A stretch of 64,000 nucleotides of DNA, from NCBI RefSeq assembly GCF_014903745.1, contig NZ_JACVXA010000008.1:1-64000 (forward strand). The letters run 5' to 3'. A program made the position numbers and the translations under genes. Numbering within the stretch: the first letter of the stretch is position 1; each line of letters begins with the position of its first letter. Below the pieces are notes generated by a model. That model was not told the origin of the DNA and did not search any database. It saw nothing but the letters and a program-made list of their open reading frames with translations. Shown piece after piece: positions 9,116 through 16,975 of this stretch. The stretch is from Mangrovicoccus algicola (lineage in GTDB: Bacteria > Pseudomonadota > Alphaproteobacteria > Rhodobacterales > Rhodobacteraceae).

Positions 9116-10855
9116 TCAGAATCCCAACGGCAAGAATACCTTGCCGTTTTCGCACGCTTCGCACGCGCGGATGGCCAGTTGCTTCTTCGGCAACTTGTCC
9201 AAGGAGACATCGGCCAGCTTGTCGGCCGGAACATGCGCCTGGATCATCTCGATCAGATGGGGCTTTTTGTAGCCCTCGAAGAAATCCTCCGTAAACTGGG
9301 CAAAGCTCAGAAGCGCCTCCTGCGCTTCTGGAAGGCGGTTTACAGACGCAAGGGAAAGTCGGTCAAGGAGCTGTTTCGCGAGTATTTTCCGGTGGTTGGA
9401 AGGTGTCGTTGAGTCAACACTCTCTTTGGTTGCGTCGATTGAAGCAATTTTTACCCAGTCGGGGGACTGCCTTACATACTCCTGCACCCCATCAGCAGAG
9501 ACGATATCGCGGTCGTCCCGATGGAAAAGGGTCTGCGAATACGAGAAAGACGGGTTTGCGAGCTGTTCTGCAAACATCGCCAGCACCCGGTCGGGCTTCT
9601 TGGCCAGCAACATGCGGAGACAATGAACGCGTATTTCGCCGATTTGTTGCGCAACTTTTGCGGGAAGTTTCACATTTTCCGCTTCGTTGCCTTCCTGCAA
9701 CATATCGCTCACAGGTTCCGGGCGCATCAACCACCCGCCTTGATAAAGCGGCTCCAGGTCGTCAGGAAGGCAGTTTTCCCGCACATTCAGAGGCTTGTCA
9801 GCCGAGAAGCCGAAGGTCCAGCACACTCCCAGAAGCTCCACAAGCTCCGGCGGGTGGAACTTCTCTGCACGCTCGGACAGTTCCGAATATCGGGCAAACC
9901 ACTCGGGTTCAGCCTCTTCGTCGTGCCGGTAGCGATCCCAGCGGATCTCCGCCCACTCGGCCCGCTCGTCATCGGTCAGCCGATCAACGCCCGGGTGCAT
10001 TTGCGGGGATGCCGACCCATACAGATCGTCGCAATAGCGGATGAAGGCGGCATCGGGATAGTCCGCCTCGATGCGTTCCTCGCCAGCAATGTGGGCCAAG
10101 CTGTCCAGAACCGAGGGGGTCAGGATGAAGCTCGTATCGGCGAACAGGTCTTCCTGAAGGCGCCCGCCCGCCGCGAGATAGGCTTCCTTCGTCGTCAGCG
10201 CGGCCTTGGCCGACTTCGACCAGTCCGCCCGCGAGCGCTTGAAGGCATCGCGGATGTCGTTCAGGTCCATGCCGGGCCGGGACATGCAGACGGACACCAT
10301 TTCGCGCATGGCGTCTTCGTCTTCGTGGAAATAGGTCAGGCCATAGCCTTGATCGATGCTCAGCGATCCATCCAGGACCAGCGTAAGCACGTCCTCGGGC
10401 AGCTGGTGCACCGCGCGGCGCTGCTTCACCGCCGTCACGGACTTGCCCAGCCTGCGCGCGATCTCGCCATCCGACATCGAGCGGAACGCCGGGCTGTTGT
10501 AGACCATCAGTTCATCGCGATCCGACAGGCGCTGCTGGGTGATCTGCTCGGTGGCGCCCATGTCGCGGGCCTGATCCTGCGGGACCAGCCGCACCGGGAC
10601 CATGTGTCCGCCGTCGAAGACGCCAGTGTCCACCAGCTTGTGGAGCGCCCGGGCGCGCCGCCCGCCGGAGACGGCCAGGGCCTGCCCCTCATGCTCATAG
10701 GCGATCAGCGGCACCAGCACGCCGTTCTCGGCGATGCTGTCGGCCAACTGGTCGACCAGCACGGGATCTACCGTGTCGTCGCTGCGCGGGTTCTCGGGCG
10801 CGACGTGCAGCCGGGCGATGGGGAAGTGGGTGATGTCGAAAGCTTCGTGCTTCAT
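9116..10855 (-). CDS. ParB/RepB-like DNA-binding protein
   Basis: 579 residues. The first 110 fit a ParB N-terminal nuclease-like (CTPase/sulfiredoxin fold) domain: VDQLADSIAENGVLVPLIAY and SGGRRARALHKL. A helix-turn-helix follows near residues 150-170 (SDGEIARRLGKSVTAVKQRR). The long C-terminal half (from about 200) is helical and not recognised. ParB proteins load on parS-like sites in plasmid or chromosome partition. In an integrated phage the role is unclear: it could be a transcription regulator or help a plasmid-like state. No parA neighbour is present. ATG 10855 follows a GAGAG ribosome site. Confidence 0.8.
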   Translation of the reverse strand: MKHEAFDITHFPIARLHVAPENPRSDDTVDPVLVDQLADSIAENGVLVPLIAYEHEGQALAVSGGRRARALHKLVDTGVFDGGHMVPVRLVPQDQARDMGATEQITQQRLSDRDELMVYNSPAFRSMSDGEIARRLGKSVTAVKQRRAVHQLPEDVLTLVLDGSLSIDQGYGLTYFHEDEDAMREMVSVCMSRPGMDLNDIRDAFKRSRADWSKSAKAALTTKEAYLAAGGRLQEDLFADTSFILTPSVLDSLAHIAGEERIEADYPDAAFIRYCDDLYGSASPQMHPGVDRLTDDERAEWAEIRWDRYRHDEEAEPEWFARYSELSERAEKFHPPELVELLGVCWTFGFSADKPLNVRENCLPDDLEPLYQGGWLMRPEPVSDMLQEGNEAENVKLPAKVAQQIGEIRVHCLRMLLAKKPDRVLAMFAEQLANPSFSYSQTLFHRDDRDIVSADGVQEYVRQSPDWVKIASIDATKESVDSTTPSNHRKILAKQLLDRLSLASVNRLPEAQEALLSFAQFTEDFFEGYKKPHLIEMIQAHVPADKLADVSLDKLPKKQLAIRACEACENGKVFLPLGF

Positions 10856-10864
10856 GGCTCTCTC

Positions 10865-10936
10865 TCAGGATTGAAGGATCGCCGCCAGCACGAGGCAGGC
10901 GGCAAGCGGCAGGACATGGATCAGCGCGACGTTCAC
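10865..10936 (-). CDS. Possible 23-residue membrane micropeptide
   Basis: GTG start overlapping the previous stop by GTGA, then about 20 hydrophobic residues (NVALIHVLPLAACLVLAAIL) and a stop just before the ParB-like gene. The coupled start and the single membrane helix support a real micropeptide; nothing else does. Confidence 0.35.
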   Translation of the reverse strand: MNVALIHVLPLAACLVLAAILQS

Positions 10937-11283
10937 TCGGCCGCGGACATCATCATGCTGTTCGGGTCGATCCCGGCGGCGCGGGCATCGGCCACGGCAC
11001 GGGCGAACTTCGCAGCCGCTTTCGCCTCGGGGGTAGGCATTTCGGGCAGCGCATCGGCCCAGGCGGACATTTCGGCGAGAACCTCGTGCGGATCCTCGCC
11101 GAACACGTGATTGCTGTGCACGGGGAAGATCATGCGATCCGTGTCATGCGCGGCGGCATGAAGGGTCAGGGTGGCATGGTCCCACTTGCCGCTCGTCAGA
11201 CGGCACTCGGCGCGGGTCCAGCCCTTGGCCTCGATCTTGGCCGCGATCTCGTTGCAGGCGGTGATGATGTCTTGCAGGTTCAC
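10933..11283 (-). CDS. Hypothetical protein, 116 residues
   Basis: Not recognised. GTG 11283 is chosen because it overlaps the upstream stop as GTGA; the open frame extends upstream, but through the previous gene. The sequence is mixed helical (VNLQDIITACNEIAAKI at the start, an alanine-rich helix near the end) with a GKWDHATLTLHAAAHD stretch that looks like beta strands. It is part of the leftward accessory operon between the winged-helix and ParB-like genes. Confidence 0.65.
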   Translation of the reverse strand: MNLQDIITACNEIAAKIEAKGWTRAECRLTSGKWDHATLTLHAAAHDTDRMIFPVHSNHVFGEDPHEVLAEMSAWADALPEMPTPEAKAAAKFARAVADARAAGIDPNSMMMSAAE

Positions 11284-11603
11284 TTGGGAAGCTTCCGTTC
11301 TCTGGCGTTGTCCTTGGCGATCTGCCATTTGATGCTGGGTCGGCCGCTGCGGCTGGGGCCGCGCTCGCCGCTGTCGCGCACGCGCTTCTTGGCCTTCAGC
11401 TCGGTCAGGCGCGGGCGGATGGACATGAAGTCCACGCCGATGCGCTCGGCGATCTCGTCGGCGGTCAGCGGGCCCTCGGCTCTGCTCAGGGCCGCCATCA
11501 CCCGGTCGCGCAGGTGTGTGGGGCGCTGCTTTCCCAGCATCGCGGCGGTCGCGGCGCTGGTATCGGTCGGCGCGTGGCCGATCCCGTTGCGGTCATAGGG
11601 CAT
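11280..11603 (-). CDS. Winged-helix DNA-binding protein
   Basis: 107 residues. The middle (LRDRVMAALSRAEGPLTADE, then IAERIGVDFMSIRPRLTELK) is a classical winged helix, followed by a basic wing with RGPSRSGRPSIKWQI. Such small MarR/ArsR-like modules in phages often regulate early genes. It is the only clear classical repressor-like DNA-binding domain in the left arm, so it is a candidate lysogeny regulator, although it is not CI-like. It overlaps the next gene by 4 bases. Confidence 0.65.
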   Translation of the reverse strand: MPYDRNGIGHAPTDTSAATAAMLGKQRPTHLRDRVMAALSRAEGPLTADEIAERIGVDFMSIRPRLTELKAKKRVRDSGERGPSRSGRPSIKWQIAKDNARERKLPK

Positions 11604-11622
11604 CAGGTTTCCTCGGAGGGGT

Positions 11623-12933
11623 TCAGCCGCTCGGAGCGGTGTAGGTGTAGATCACGGTGTTCACGCCGGTTCCGGAGGCCCGGAAACTGCCAATGGGCAG
11701 ATCCTTCCAGGCATCATTCCAGCCGTAGCGGTTGCTCTTCGGCGCGGGCAGAAGGCCATGCTCGCGCGCCGTGTAAGGCAGGATTGCTCGCAGCACGCCG
11801 CCGGGCTTGAGGAACTTGATCGCGTGAAGCACGTGCTTGGCATAGTGCTTGCCCGCGAAGGGCGGGTTCATGACCACCGCGTCATAGCGATCGCTGTCCT
11901 TGTCGGGCGCAGGCACCTGAAGGAAGTTGGCCACATGCACGCGATGGCCCTTGGCCCGCGCCTCGGCCGCGCGGCCTGCATGGACCTCGATCCCGAGAAC
12001 CATGGCGCCCGTGGCCCGCATGGCGTCCATGATGTTGCCGGTGCCGCAGGACGGTTCCAGCACCCGACGGCCGGTCATGTCGCCATATTCGCGCATGAGG
12101 GTGTCGATCACAGGCTGCGGGGTCGGGTAGAATTGCAGGTCCTTCGAGACGGCCGTGCCGGTTGCCTTGGCCTTCTCGGCCGCTGCCTCGGGACTGTCCG
12201 CCAGCACCTCGCCGTAATACTCGGCCAGAGCGCGGTTGACGGTCAGCAGGGTCTCGGGCGCGAAATAGACATGCGCGTTGCCGTTCTGGTATTTCTTGCA
12301 CCAGATCCCGTGGATGGCATCCTCGGCCGTCGCGTGCTTGCCCTCGGCCAGCGCGCGCAGATCCTCGAAGCTCGGCTCCGGCTTGGCATCGAGCGCAGCC
12401 ATGGCGCGCAGGATGTCCTGGACCTTCTCCCGGCCGTAGCCGGACCACGTTCCGAAGCCCGAGAGGATCACGCGCTTGGGCAGGCCCTTGACGCCGACCT
12501 TCATCTTGTCATGCGATTTGAAGGCCGGATCCAGGTTGCAGAACACCTCGGCCAGCCCCTTCAGCACGGTGCCGCGGGGATCGGACACGGCATCGCCGAA
12601 TAGCTCGCGGACCTTTTCCAGCGTCAGCGCCGGGGCTTCCGCGATGATCCGGTCTGCCCGCTTGCGGTCATTGGACCCGGCCACGGTGTCGAAGTTCACG
12701 GCTTGGCGCATCTGGGCCCAAGCCGACAGCAACAGCGATTTCTCCATTTCGCGCGGGCCCGGCGCGCTCGGAGCGCGAAGCTCGCCATAATGCCCGCCGA
12801 TGGTTACGGCCATGCTCAGGTCTTTGATGGCCTGCTCGAACCCGGCGTGCACGGAGGCCAGCTTGACGCGCTTGGCCTCGTACTCGTCGATGATGTCGCT
12901 GGGAAGGCGACGGATTGCAACGTGCTGGTTCAA
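11623..12933 (-). CDS. Phage DNA methyltransferase with DUF4942-like N-terminus
   Basis: 436 residues from TTG 12933, which has an AAGGA site 8 bases away; the longer frame to 13200 runs over the zinc-finger gene and is rich in arginine and proline. The N-terminal half resembles DUF4942. The C-terminal half is an AdoMet methyltransferase with motif I RVLEPSCGTGN (about 290-300) and the N6-adenine/N4-cytosine motif NPPF (356-359). It probably methylates phage or host DNA to evade restriction. No partner nuclease is adjacent, so it looks like an orphan. Target sequence unknown. Confidence 0.8.
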   Translation of the reverse strand: MNQHVAIRRLPSDIIDEYEAKRVKLASVHAGFEQAIKDLSMAVTIGGHYGELRAPSAPGPREMEKSLLLSAWAQMRQAVNFDTVAGSNDRKRADRIIAEAPALTLEKVRELFGDAVSDPRGTVLKGLAEVFCNLDPAFKSHDKMKVGVKGLPKRVILSGFGTWSGYGREKVQDILRAMAALDAKPEPSFEDLRALAEGKHATAEDAIHGIWCKKYQNGNAHVYFAPETLLTVNRALAEYYGEVLADSPEAAAEKAKATGTAVSKDLQFYPTPQPVIDTLMREYGDMTGRRVLEPSCGTGNIMDAMRATGAMVLGIEVHAGRAAEARAKGHRVHVANFLQVPAPDKDSDRYDAVVMNPPFAGKHYAKHVLHAIKFLKPGGVLRAILPYTAREHGLLPAPKSNRYGWNDAWKDLPIGSFRASGTGVNTVIYTYTAPSG

Positions 12934-12968
12934 CGCGGCTTTCCTTCTGTGATCGTGGTGTGGGGCGC

Positions 12969-13193
12969 TCAGGCCGCCCAGGGCGGCGTGGGGAGCGTGA
13001 CGCGCAGCGCGGGGGCGTCCGGAGCGGACTTCCACAAGGCGCATCGCTCCGGGTGAACCTGAGCGAGTTCGCGCCCGTGGTCCCCCCGGCACGGCTCCGA
13101 GGTGTCCGATTTGCACACAGGGCACGGCACGCTGAGAGGTGCCGAGGCGTGCGCTTCCCGAAGGTCGCGCAACACATCGCGGGTCTTGGTCAT
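12969..13193 (-). CDS. Small zinc-finger protein
   Basis: 74 residues from ATG 13193 (AAAGGA site upstream); the frame continues to 13277 but without a good start. Cysteines C24, C27 and C35 plus H47 (CPVCKSDTSEPCRGDHG then VHPERC) make a zinc-binding CPxC...PC...H pattern common in small actinobacterial and alphaproteobacterial phage proteins. Likely nucleic-acid binding; the exact role is unknown. It lies 36 bases before the methyltransferase and reads with it. Confidence 0.7.
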   Translation of the reverse strand: MTKTRDVLRDLREAHASAPLSVPCPVCKSDTSEPCRGDHGRELAQVHPERCALWKSAPDAPALRVTLPTPPWAA

Positions 13194-13317
13194 TAGGCAT
13201 CCTTTCGGGGCTGGTCTGTCGCCGCCCTCGATTCCGCGCTGTTCTTTGCCGGGGTGAATCGTCAATTCCGCAATCATGCGGCAGGCTGACGCAGCCTGTA
13301 ATCAGGAGGGACGGGGT

Positions 13318-13449
13318 TCAGGCACCCGCCCGCGTGGCTATAGCCGCCCCAGCCCGTTCGATCCGGCTGGCGTTGATCCGTCCCGCTTCGGTGGGGGCGC
13401 AACCAATGCGGCAGTTGTTCGGGATGCCTGCCCCGCTCAATAATTTCAT
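13318..13449 (-). CDS. Micro-gene, 43-residue hypothetical protein
   Basis: ATG 13449 has a GGAG site 8 bases upstream. The product begins MKLLSGAGIPNNCRIGCA and continues with a short arginine/alanine-rich helix. Two cysteines could bind a metal or form a disulfide. The 21-bp repeat at 13462-13482 sits immediately upstream and probably carries its control element. Not recognised. Confidence 0.5.
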   Translation of the reverse strand: MKLLSGAGIPNNCRIGCAPTEAGRINASRIERAGAAIATRAGA

Positions 13450-13461
13450 GCTCAAATCTCC

Positions 13462-13699
13462 GCGTGTGGAGCGCTTTTTCCGTGGAAAACCGGCCCGGGG
13501 GTGGGCTCAGCTTCGCAGGATCCGGTTGATGGCCCGCAGCCCCAGGATCACCAGCGAGAGCAATGCGCTCGCAGCCATGATCCGCAGCCGCGATACCGGC
13601 GGCATCGGTGCCTTGATCGCAACGATGTCGGTCTTCATCTGCATTCACCTTCTGCGCTGTGGAGCGCTGTTCTGCTGTGCGTGTGGAGCGCTTTTTCCG
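13462..13699 (-). repeat. Repeated operator-like element upstream of two micro-genes
   Basis: The same 21 bases occur at 13462-13482 and 13679-13699 (core GTGTGGAGCGCTTTTTC), and a shorter copy, TGTGGAGCGCT, at 13659-13669. AGCGCT is self-complementary. The two full copies lie 13 and 35 bases upstream of the micro-genes starting at 13449 and 13644, so they may be shared operators or promoters. Confidence 0.55.
13507..13644 (-). CDS. Micro-gene, 45-residue single-pass membrane protein
   Basis: Starts at ATG 13644 or two codons later at 13638, with an AAGGTG site just upstream. After a basic N-terminus (MQMKTDIVAIKAPMPPVSRL) comes one hydrophobic helix (IMAASALLSLVILGL) and a basic tail. Likely an inner-membrane micropeptide; possible roles include superinfection exclusion or signalling, with no direct evidence. 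A second copy of the operator-like repeat lies 35 bases upstream. Confidence 0.5.
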   Translation of the reverse strand: MQMKTDIVAIKAPMPPVSRLRIMAASALLSLVILGLRAINRILRS

Positions 13700-13756
13700 A
13701 GGCCGCGAGGCCGGGCGCAGCCCGGCCGAGCGCGATTTTTTCGCGCGGCGCCAGGA

Positions 13757-13791
13757 CGAAAAGTGCCCCGCCTGATTGTGCCAGGCGGGGC
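13757..13791 (-). terminator. Terminator after the 220-residue gene
   Basis: A 10-bp perfect stem, GCCCCGCCTG/CAGGCGGGGC (13765-13774/13782-13791), followed leftward by CTTTTC. A second perfect hairpin GGCCGGGC-GCA-GCCCGGCC lies at 13709-13727 with six T on its right, so rightward transcription could also stop here. Confidence 0.6.
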
Positions 13792-13836
13792 AATGGGCGG
13801 GGGCCAGCCGCTGGGGCTGGCCGATCTGGCGGGGCC

Positions 13837-14499
13837 TCACGCGGCGGGCTTGCCGCGCAGGGCTTGCACGCGGGCAAGGATCGCCTCGCGGCTCTGGTCC
13901 TTGGCGTCCTTCGCGTTCTTGGCGTAGGGCGTCCATTTCTCGCCGATTACGCCTTCATAGGCGGATTTGGCGATTTCGAGGTATTCCTCGCACGCGGGAA
14001 TCTGGGTCTGCTCGGTCTGTTCGATCTGCGAGACCACGCGTTCCAGATTGCGCAAGGCGATTTCGCTGCCGTCCATCGTGGCTTCGACCTGATCGAATTT
14101 CTGCCACAGCTCGTCCCGGCGCTGCTGCGCGCTCTCAAGCATCCATTTGGCATTGTTGGCGATGTTGCCAAGCGCGCCCTTCTGCTGGAACGCAAGGGCG
14201 TTCGCCTCGCTCGCGTTCGGGGCGATGTAGTCGGTGTTCGGGTCGTAGAGGCACGCGGCCAGCACGGCGATAGCCTGCACGGCTTCATCGTTGCCGGCGT
14301 TGCGGTCCTTGGCGTCTTGGTACGCATCGGCGGCGATGGCCATGTAACGGCTGCGCTTGCGGGTGGTCGCGTCGTAGCTCTCGGCGCGGCGCTGGCGGTA
14401 TTCCTCCAGCCGGTCGGCCCGGTCCTGCTCGTCGCGGTGCCCGCCGGTCTCGGTGAAGCCGTGGGCGATGTCTTCGGGGTTGATGTGATCGTATGCCAT
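13837..14499 (-). CDS. Hypothetical helical protein, 220 residues
   Basis: Starts MAYDHINPEDIAHGFTETGG and is almost entirely charged alpha helix (AESYDATTRKRSRYMAIAAD, RRDELWQKFDQVEATMDGSE), so it is probably a coiled-coil protein. No catalytic motif is visible and I do not recognise the family. It is expressed leftward with the other early or accessory genes and is followed by a terminator. Codon use is like the phage structural genes. Confidence 0.75.
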   Translation of the reverse strand: MAYDHINPEDIAHGFTETGGHRDEQDRADRLEEYRQRRAESYDATTRKRSRYMAIAADAYQDAKDRNAGNDEAVQAIAVLAACLYDPNTDYIAPNASEANALAFQQKGALGNIANNAKWMLESAQQRRDELWQKFDQVEATMDGSEIALRNLERVVSQIEQTEQTQIPACEEYLEIAKSAYEGVIGEKWTPYAKNAKDAKDQSREAILARVQALRGKPAA

Positions 14500-14566
14500 G
14501 GGCTCGGTTCCTTGTGTCTCGGGTATCAGGTGGGGGCGGGGCGGCCTTGGTGGCCGCTCCCTTTGT

Positions 14567-14779
14567 TCAGTTCCGGCGGCTCGCCTTCTCGGCTTCCCAC
14601 GCCGCGCCGATCATGGCGCCGATCAGGAGGCCCGCGCCGATCAGGCCAAGGATTCCCTTTGTCCCGAGCCATGTCCCGATGGCTGCGCAGAGGATGGCAA
14701 AGGGAATGCCCAGGACAAGGATTGCAGCCACGGCGCGGCGCTCGTTGCGCTTCTGGCGGGTGATCTTGCGGCGGACCAT
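14567..14779 (-). CDS. Small membrane protein, two helices
   Basis: 70 residues from ATG 14779 (GGAG site 8 bases upstream). A basic N-terminus (MVRRKITRQKRNERR) leads into two closely spaced hydrophobic helices (AVAAILVLGIPFAILCAAIG and LGLIGAGLLIGAMIGAAW) and a charged tail. The stop of the preceding gene lies one base upstream, so the two are an operon. Function unknown; small early-gene membrane proteins often affect superinfection. Confidence 0.65.
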   Translation of the reverse strand: MVRRKITRQKRNERRAVAAILVLGIPFAILCAAIGTWLGTKGILGLIGAGLLIGAMIGAAWEAEKASRRN

Positions 14780-14780
14780 C

Positions 14781-14960
14781 TTAGAAGCTCCACTCTTCGG
14801 CGAGGTGGGGCGGCTGGCTGTTCTTGACCAGATACGAGACGGCAAGCCGGTCGTCGTAGTCGATCAAGCTTTCCTCGATCGGCAAAAAGTCTTCGCAGGA
14901 CAGGTCCATGCACAGGGGTTGATCCAGCGCGGGGGCGCTGATACGGGCATCAAAGGCCAT
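14781..14960 (-). CDS. Small acidic hypothetical protein, 59 residues
   Basis: ATG 14960 follows AAGGAACC about 8 bases upstream. The product is acidic (MDLSCEDFLPIEESLIDYDD) and ends PPHLAEEWSF. Not recognised. It is the first well-supported gene of the leftward accessory operon after the control region. Confidence 0.6.
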   Translation of the reverse strand: MAFDARISAPALDQPLCMDLSCEDFLPIEESLIDYDDRLAVSYLVKNSQPPHLAEEWSF

Positions 14961-15856
14961 GGGCTTAGGTTCCTTCTAAGCGTTTGGTTTAGGGCGAGGC
15001 GTGGGGTTGCAGCCCCTGCCTTGCCCGTCCTTTATATCCCTCGTTTCCGGTTTCTTATAGTGCGCATTCTGACGCGCGTTTTCTTAGCAGATGGCGTTTC
15101 ATTTCCATCTGCACGGCGATGCATTCTTTTCACGACATAGAAATGACGTGCTTCGCAAAGCCTATGCGAGTGATATGAAAAGCCTTGATCCATTGATGGC
15201 TATATCTCCTGAGCTTGGTTTCCATTCCTCATGAAATACCGTCAGGTTTTGTTTTTTCATTTTTTTATTATTCCCGCCATGCCCTGCATGGCCATGAAAT
15301 CATGCGCGATAGCGCATCTTTCCCGGCCTGCAAGGCGGGCAATCTCATGGCTCGATGGGCTGGCGCATCAAGAGGCTGAGAAGGCTTGTCCATGCCTTGT
15401 CCATAGGCGGAGCTGTTCAGGTGGCGGAGCCTGTGGGCAAGGTGTGGGCAAGCCGGGGTTGATCCTGGGCGAGCCTGTCGATCAGCGCGAGACGCAGATG
15501 CAGAAGGGATCGAAGCCCGAATGGGTGGAGACCCGCAAGGGGCTCCATGCTTGCACGAGAGCCCGGTCGGGCCGGGATCAAGGCACGATGATCTCGGCCC
15601 GATCTGCCCAAATCAGCCAGATCGTTGCAAGAGAGCAACAGGATGGAAGCAGATGAGGCTGTTGCACAATTGCCATATTGCAAGAGCCCAATTCTGGGAG
15701 TGTTCCCTACTACTCCGGGGGGCCGGGGGCATGGCAATGCCACACCATCGCGGGCATCCGCAGGCGCAGGACTGAGCAGAGCAAGTCCGAAGCAAGGATC
15801 GCCCGACTGACCAAAGCCATATCTCCGGTCCCGGCCATTCCTCATGCTTGACGCAC
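14961..15856. promoter_or_regulatory. Prophage control region between the leftward accessory and rightward late genes
   Basis: About 0.9 kb without a convincing large gene, AT-rich from about 15030 to 15300. It holds several inverted repeats: GCAGATGG/CCATCTGC (15087-15112), GCCATGC-CCT-GCATGGC (15276-15292) and ATGCGC-GATA-GCGCAT (15302-15317). This is where promoters and repressor operators for both directions would be expected. I could not assign exact promoters. The right part (15400-15850) is GC-rich and shows no gene I believe. Confidence 0.45.
15032..15193 (-). CDS. Possible 53-residue basic protein in the control region
   Basis: Open from ATG 15193 with an AGGAG 12 bases upstream, longer than ideal. 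The C-terminal half is very basic (TRVRMRTIRNRKRGI), compatible with nucleic-acid binding, but the region is AT-rich and such a frame could arise by chance. It overlaps the inverted repeat at 15087-15112. Confidence 0.28.
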   Translation of the reverse strand: MDQGFSYHSHRLCEARHFYVVKRMHRRADGNETPSAKKTRVRMRTIRNRKRGI

Positions 15857-16381
15857 ATGCGCGGCAAAGATCACGCGCAAGCCATGAAACAGCAGCACAA
15901 ATCCCCCGCCGTCATCGACCAGGCATCGCTCCCGACGCTCGATGAAATCACGCCGATCACCACCGCAAAGGGCGAAACGCTCGATGCTCGACAAAGCCTC
16001 GCATGTACGCTGCGCGCAACAACCGCGCTCAACATCGAGCAGATCGCAGAACAAGCAGGATACTCCGGCAGAGCCGCGTGCTCGCACTTCCTTCGCTCGG
16101 ATAGGGGCAGGATGGGGGTTCAAGCAGCAATCACACTGCACCTCACCGACGCAGGACGCATCGGCTTGCAGACGATGATCGCGCTTGCCCAGACGAGCAA
16201 GTCGGACACGGTAAGGCAGGCAGCAGCAGCAGACTTGATGGACCGTGCGGGCCTCAAGCTGGACCAGCCGGAGCAGCCAGCAGGCGGAGCCGGGCACGCA
16301 GCGCCCAGCATCACGATCAACATCGGTCAGCCTGAACAGCCGGTCACGCTGGATGTCACGCCAGACGAGGCAGGCAACTAG
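15857..16381 (+). CDS. terS: Probable terminase small subunit
   Basis: About 174 residues from ATG 15857; TTG 15848 and ATG 15884 are other possible starts, none with a good ribosome site. A helix-turn-helix near residues 60-80 (NIEQIAEQAGYSGRAACSHF) and the later DTVRQAAAADLMDRAGLKL segment match phage small terminases, which bind pac or cos DNA and recruit the large subunit. It is the first rightward late gene. Unusually, about 3.5 kb of cargo genes separate it from the large subunit at 19898. Confidence 0.6.
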   Translation: MRGKDHAQAMKQQHKSPAVIDQASLPTLDEITPITTAKGETLDARQSLACTLRATTALNIEQIAEQAGYSGRAACSHFLRSDRGRMGVQAAITLHLTDAGRIGLQTMIALAQTSKSDTVRQAAAADLMDRAGLKLDQPEQPAGGAGHAAPSITINIGQPEQPVTLDVTPDEAGN

Positions 16382-16500
16382 TACAGCAGAGCAGAATTGC
16401 TTGAGAACACAGGCAGGGGGGGGCGGGGCAAAAACGAAGTTAGGCTCGCCTAGTGACCCCAGTCCGGCGTATAAAATGCGGGAAACATAGGATCGTTTGC

Positions 16501-16785
16501 ATGCCGGACCTACACATCATCATCACAGGAAACTTCGGGGAGAGCTTGCGCCTGATAAATTCGGATATCATCAGCCTGGATGACGATGGCTTGGGTGGCC
16601 AGCTGATGCGAGCAGGCACAGCACAACGCTTCAGACTAATGTCGGTGGACCTCCCAGAGCATCTGACAGACATTGCTCTATCCAGCTTCGAGGTTCATCC
16701 TAGCTCACATCGAAATCCTGTAAGCCTCGTACGCTGCATCGCCATCTGCGAAGCACTGGAAGCGTCGAATGGCCGACCTGCTTGA
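16501..16785 (+). CDS. Hypothetical protein, 94 residues
   Basis: ATG 16501 has AGGA 9 bases upstream. The frame extends upstream to 16453 without a site. Product begins MPDLHIIITGNFGESLRLIN and ends near LVRCIAICEALEASNGRPA. Not recognised. It opens the lower-GC segment between the terminase subunits. It may be a small globular protein; the opposite frames are equally open here, so coding is only moderately sure. Confidence 0.45.
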   Translation: MPDLHIIITGNFGESLRLINSDIISLDDDGLGGQLMRAGTAQRFRLMSVDLPEHLTDIALSSFEVHPSSHRNPVSLVRCIAICEALEASNGRPA

Positions 16786-16975
16786 CGCCACCCGAACCTC
16801 TCATCCAAGGTCAACAAGGCACCTTAGCCTTGGGAGTGTGAATGGGCCGAACCTAGAGAACCAACCTCTTGATAATTTTTAAGCAAGCGCCCAGAACCCA
16901 CCGTCAGAACTAGGATCGCGGAAAAACATCTTCAACTGAAGACATTCCGCCCTCTAAAGAAAACCTAAGGCCACC

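Noticed and set aside
13274-13936. A 220-codon minus-strand frame across the micro-gene region
   Set aside because: Arg/Pro/His-rich, overlaps the better supported 220-residue gene and a terminator, and has no ribosome site; the short in-phase micro-genes fit better.
15231-15656. A 141-codon plus-strand frame in the control region
   Set aside because: Composition is not protein-like and no ribosome site; it crosses inverted repeats that look regulatory.
15417-15845. A 142-codon minus-strand frame ahead of the small terminase gene
   Set aside because: Serine/proline/leucine mix with no domain or good start; judged chance.
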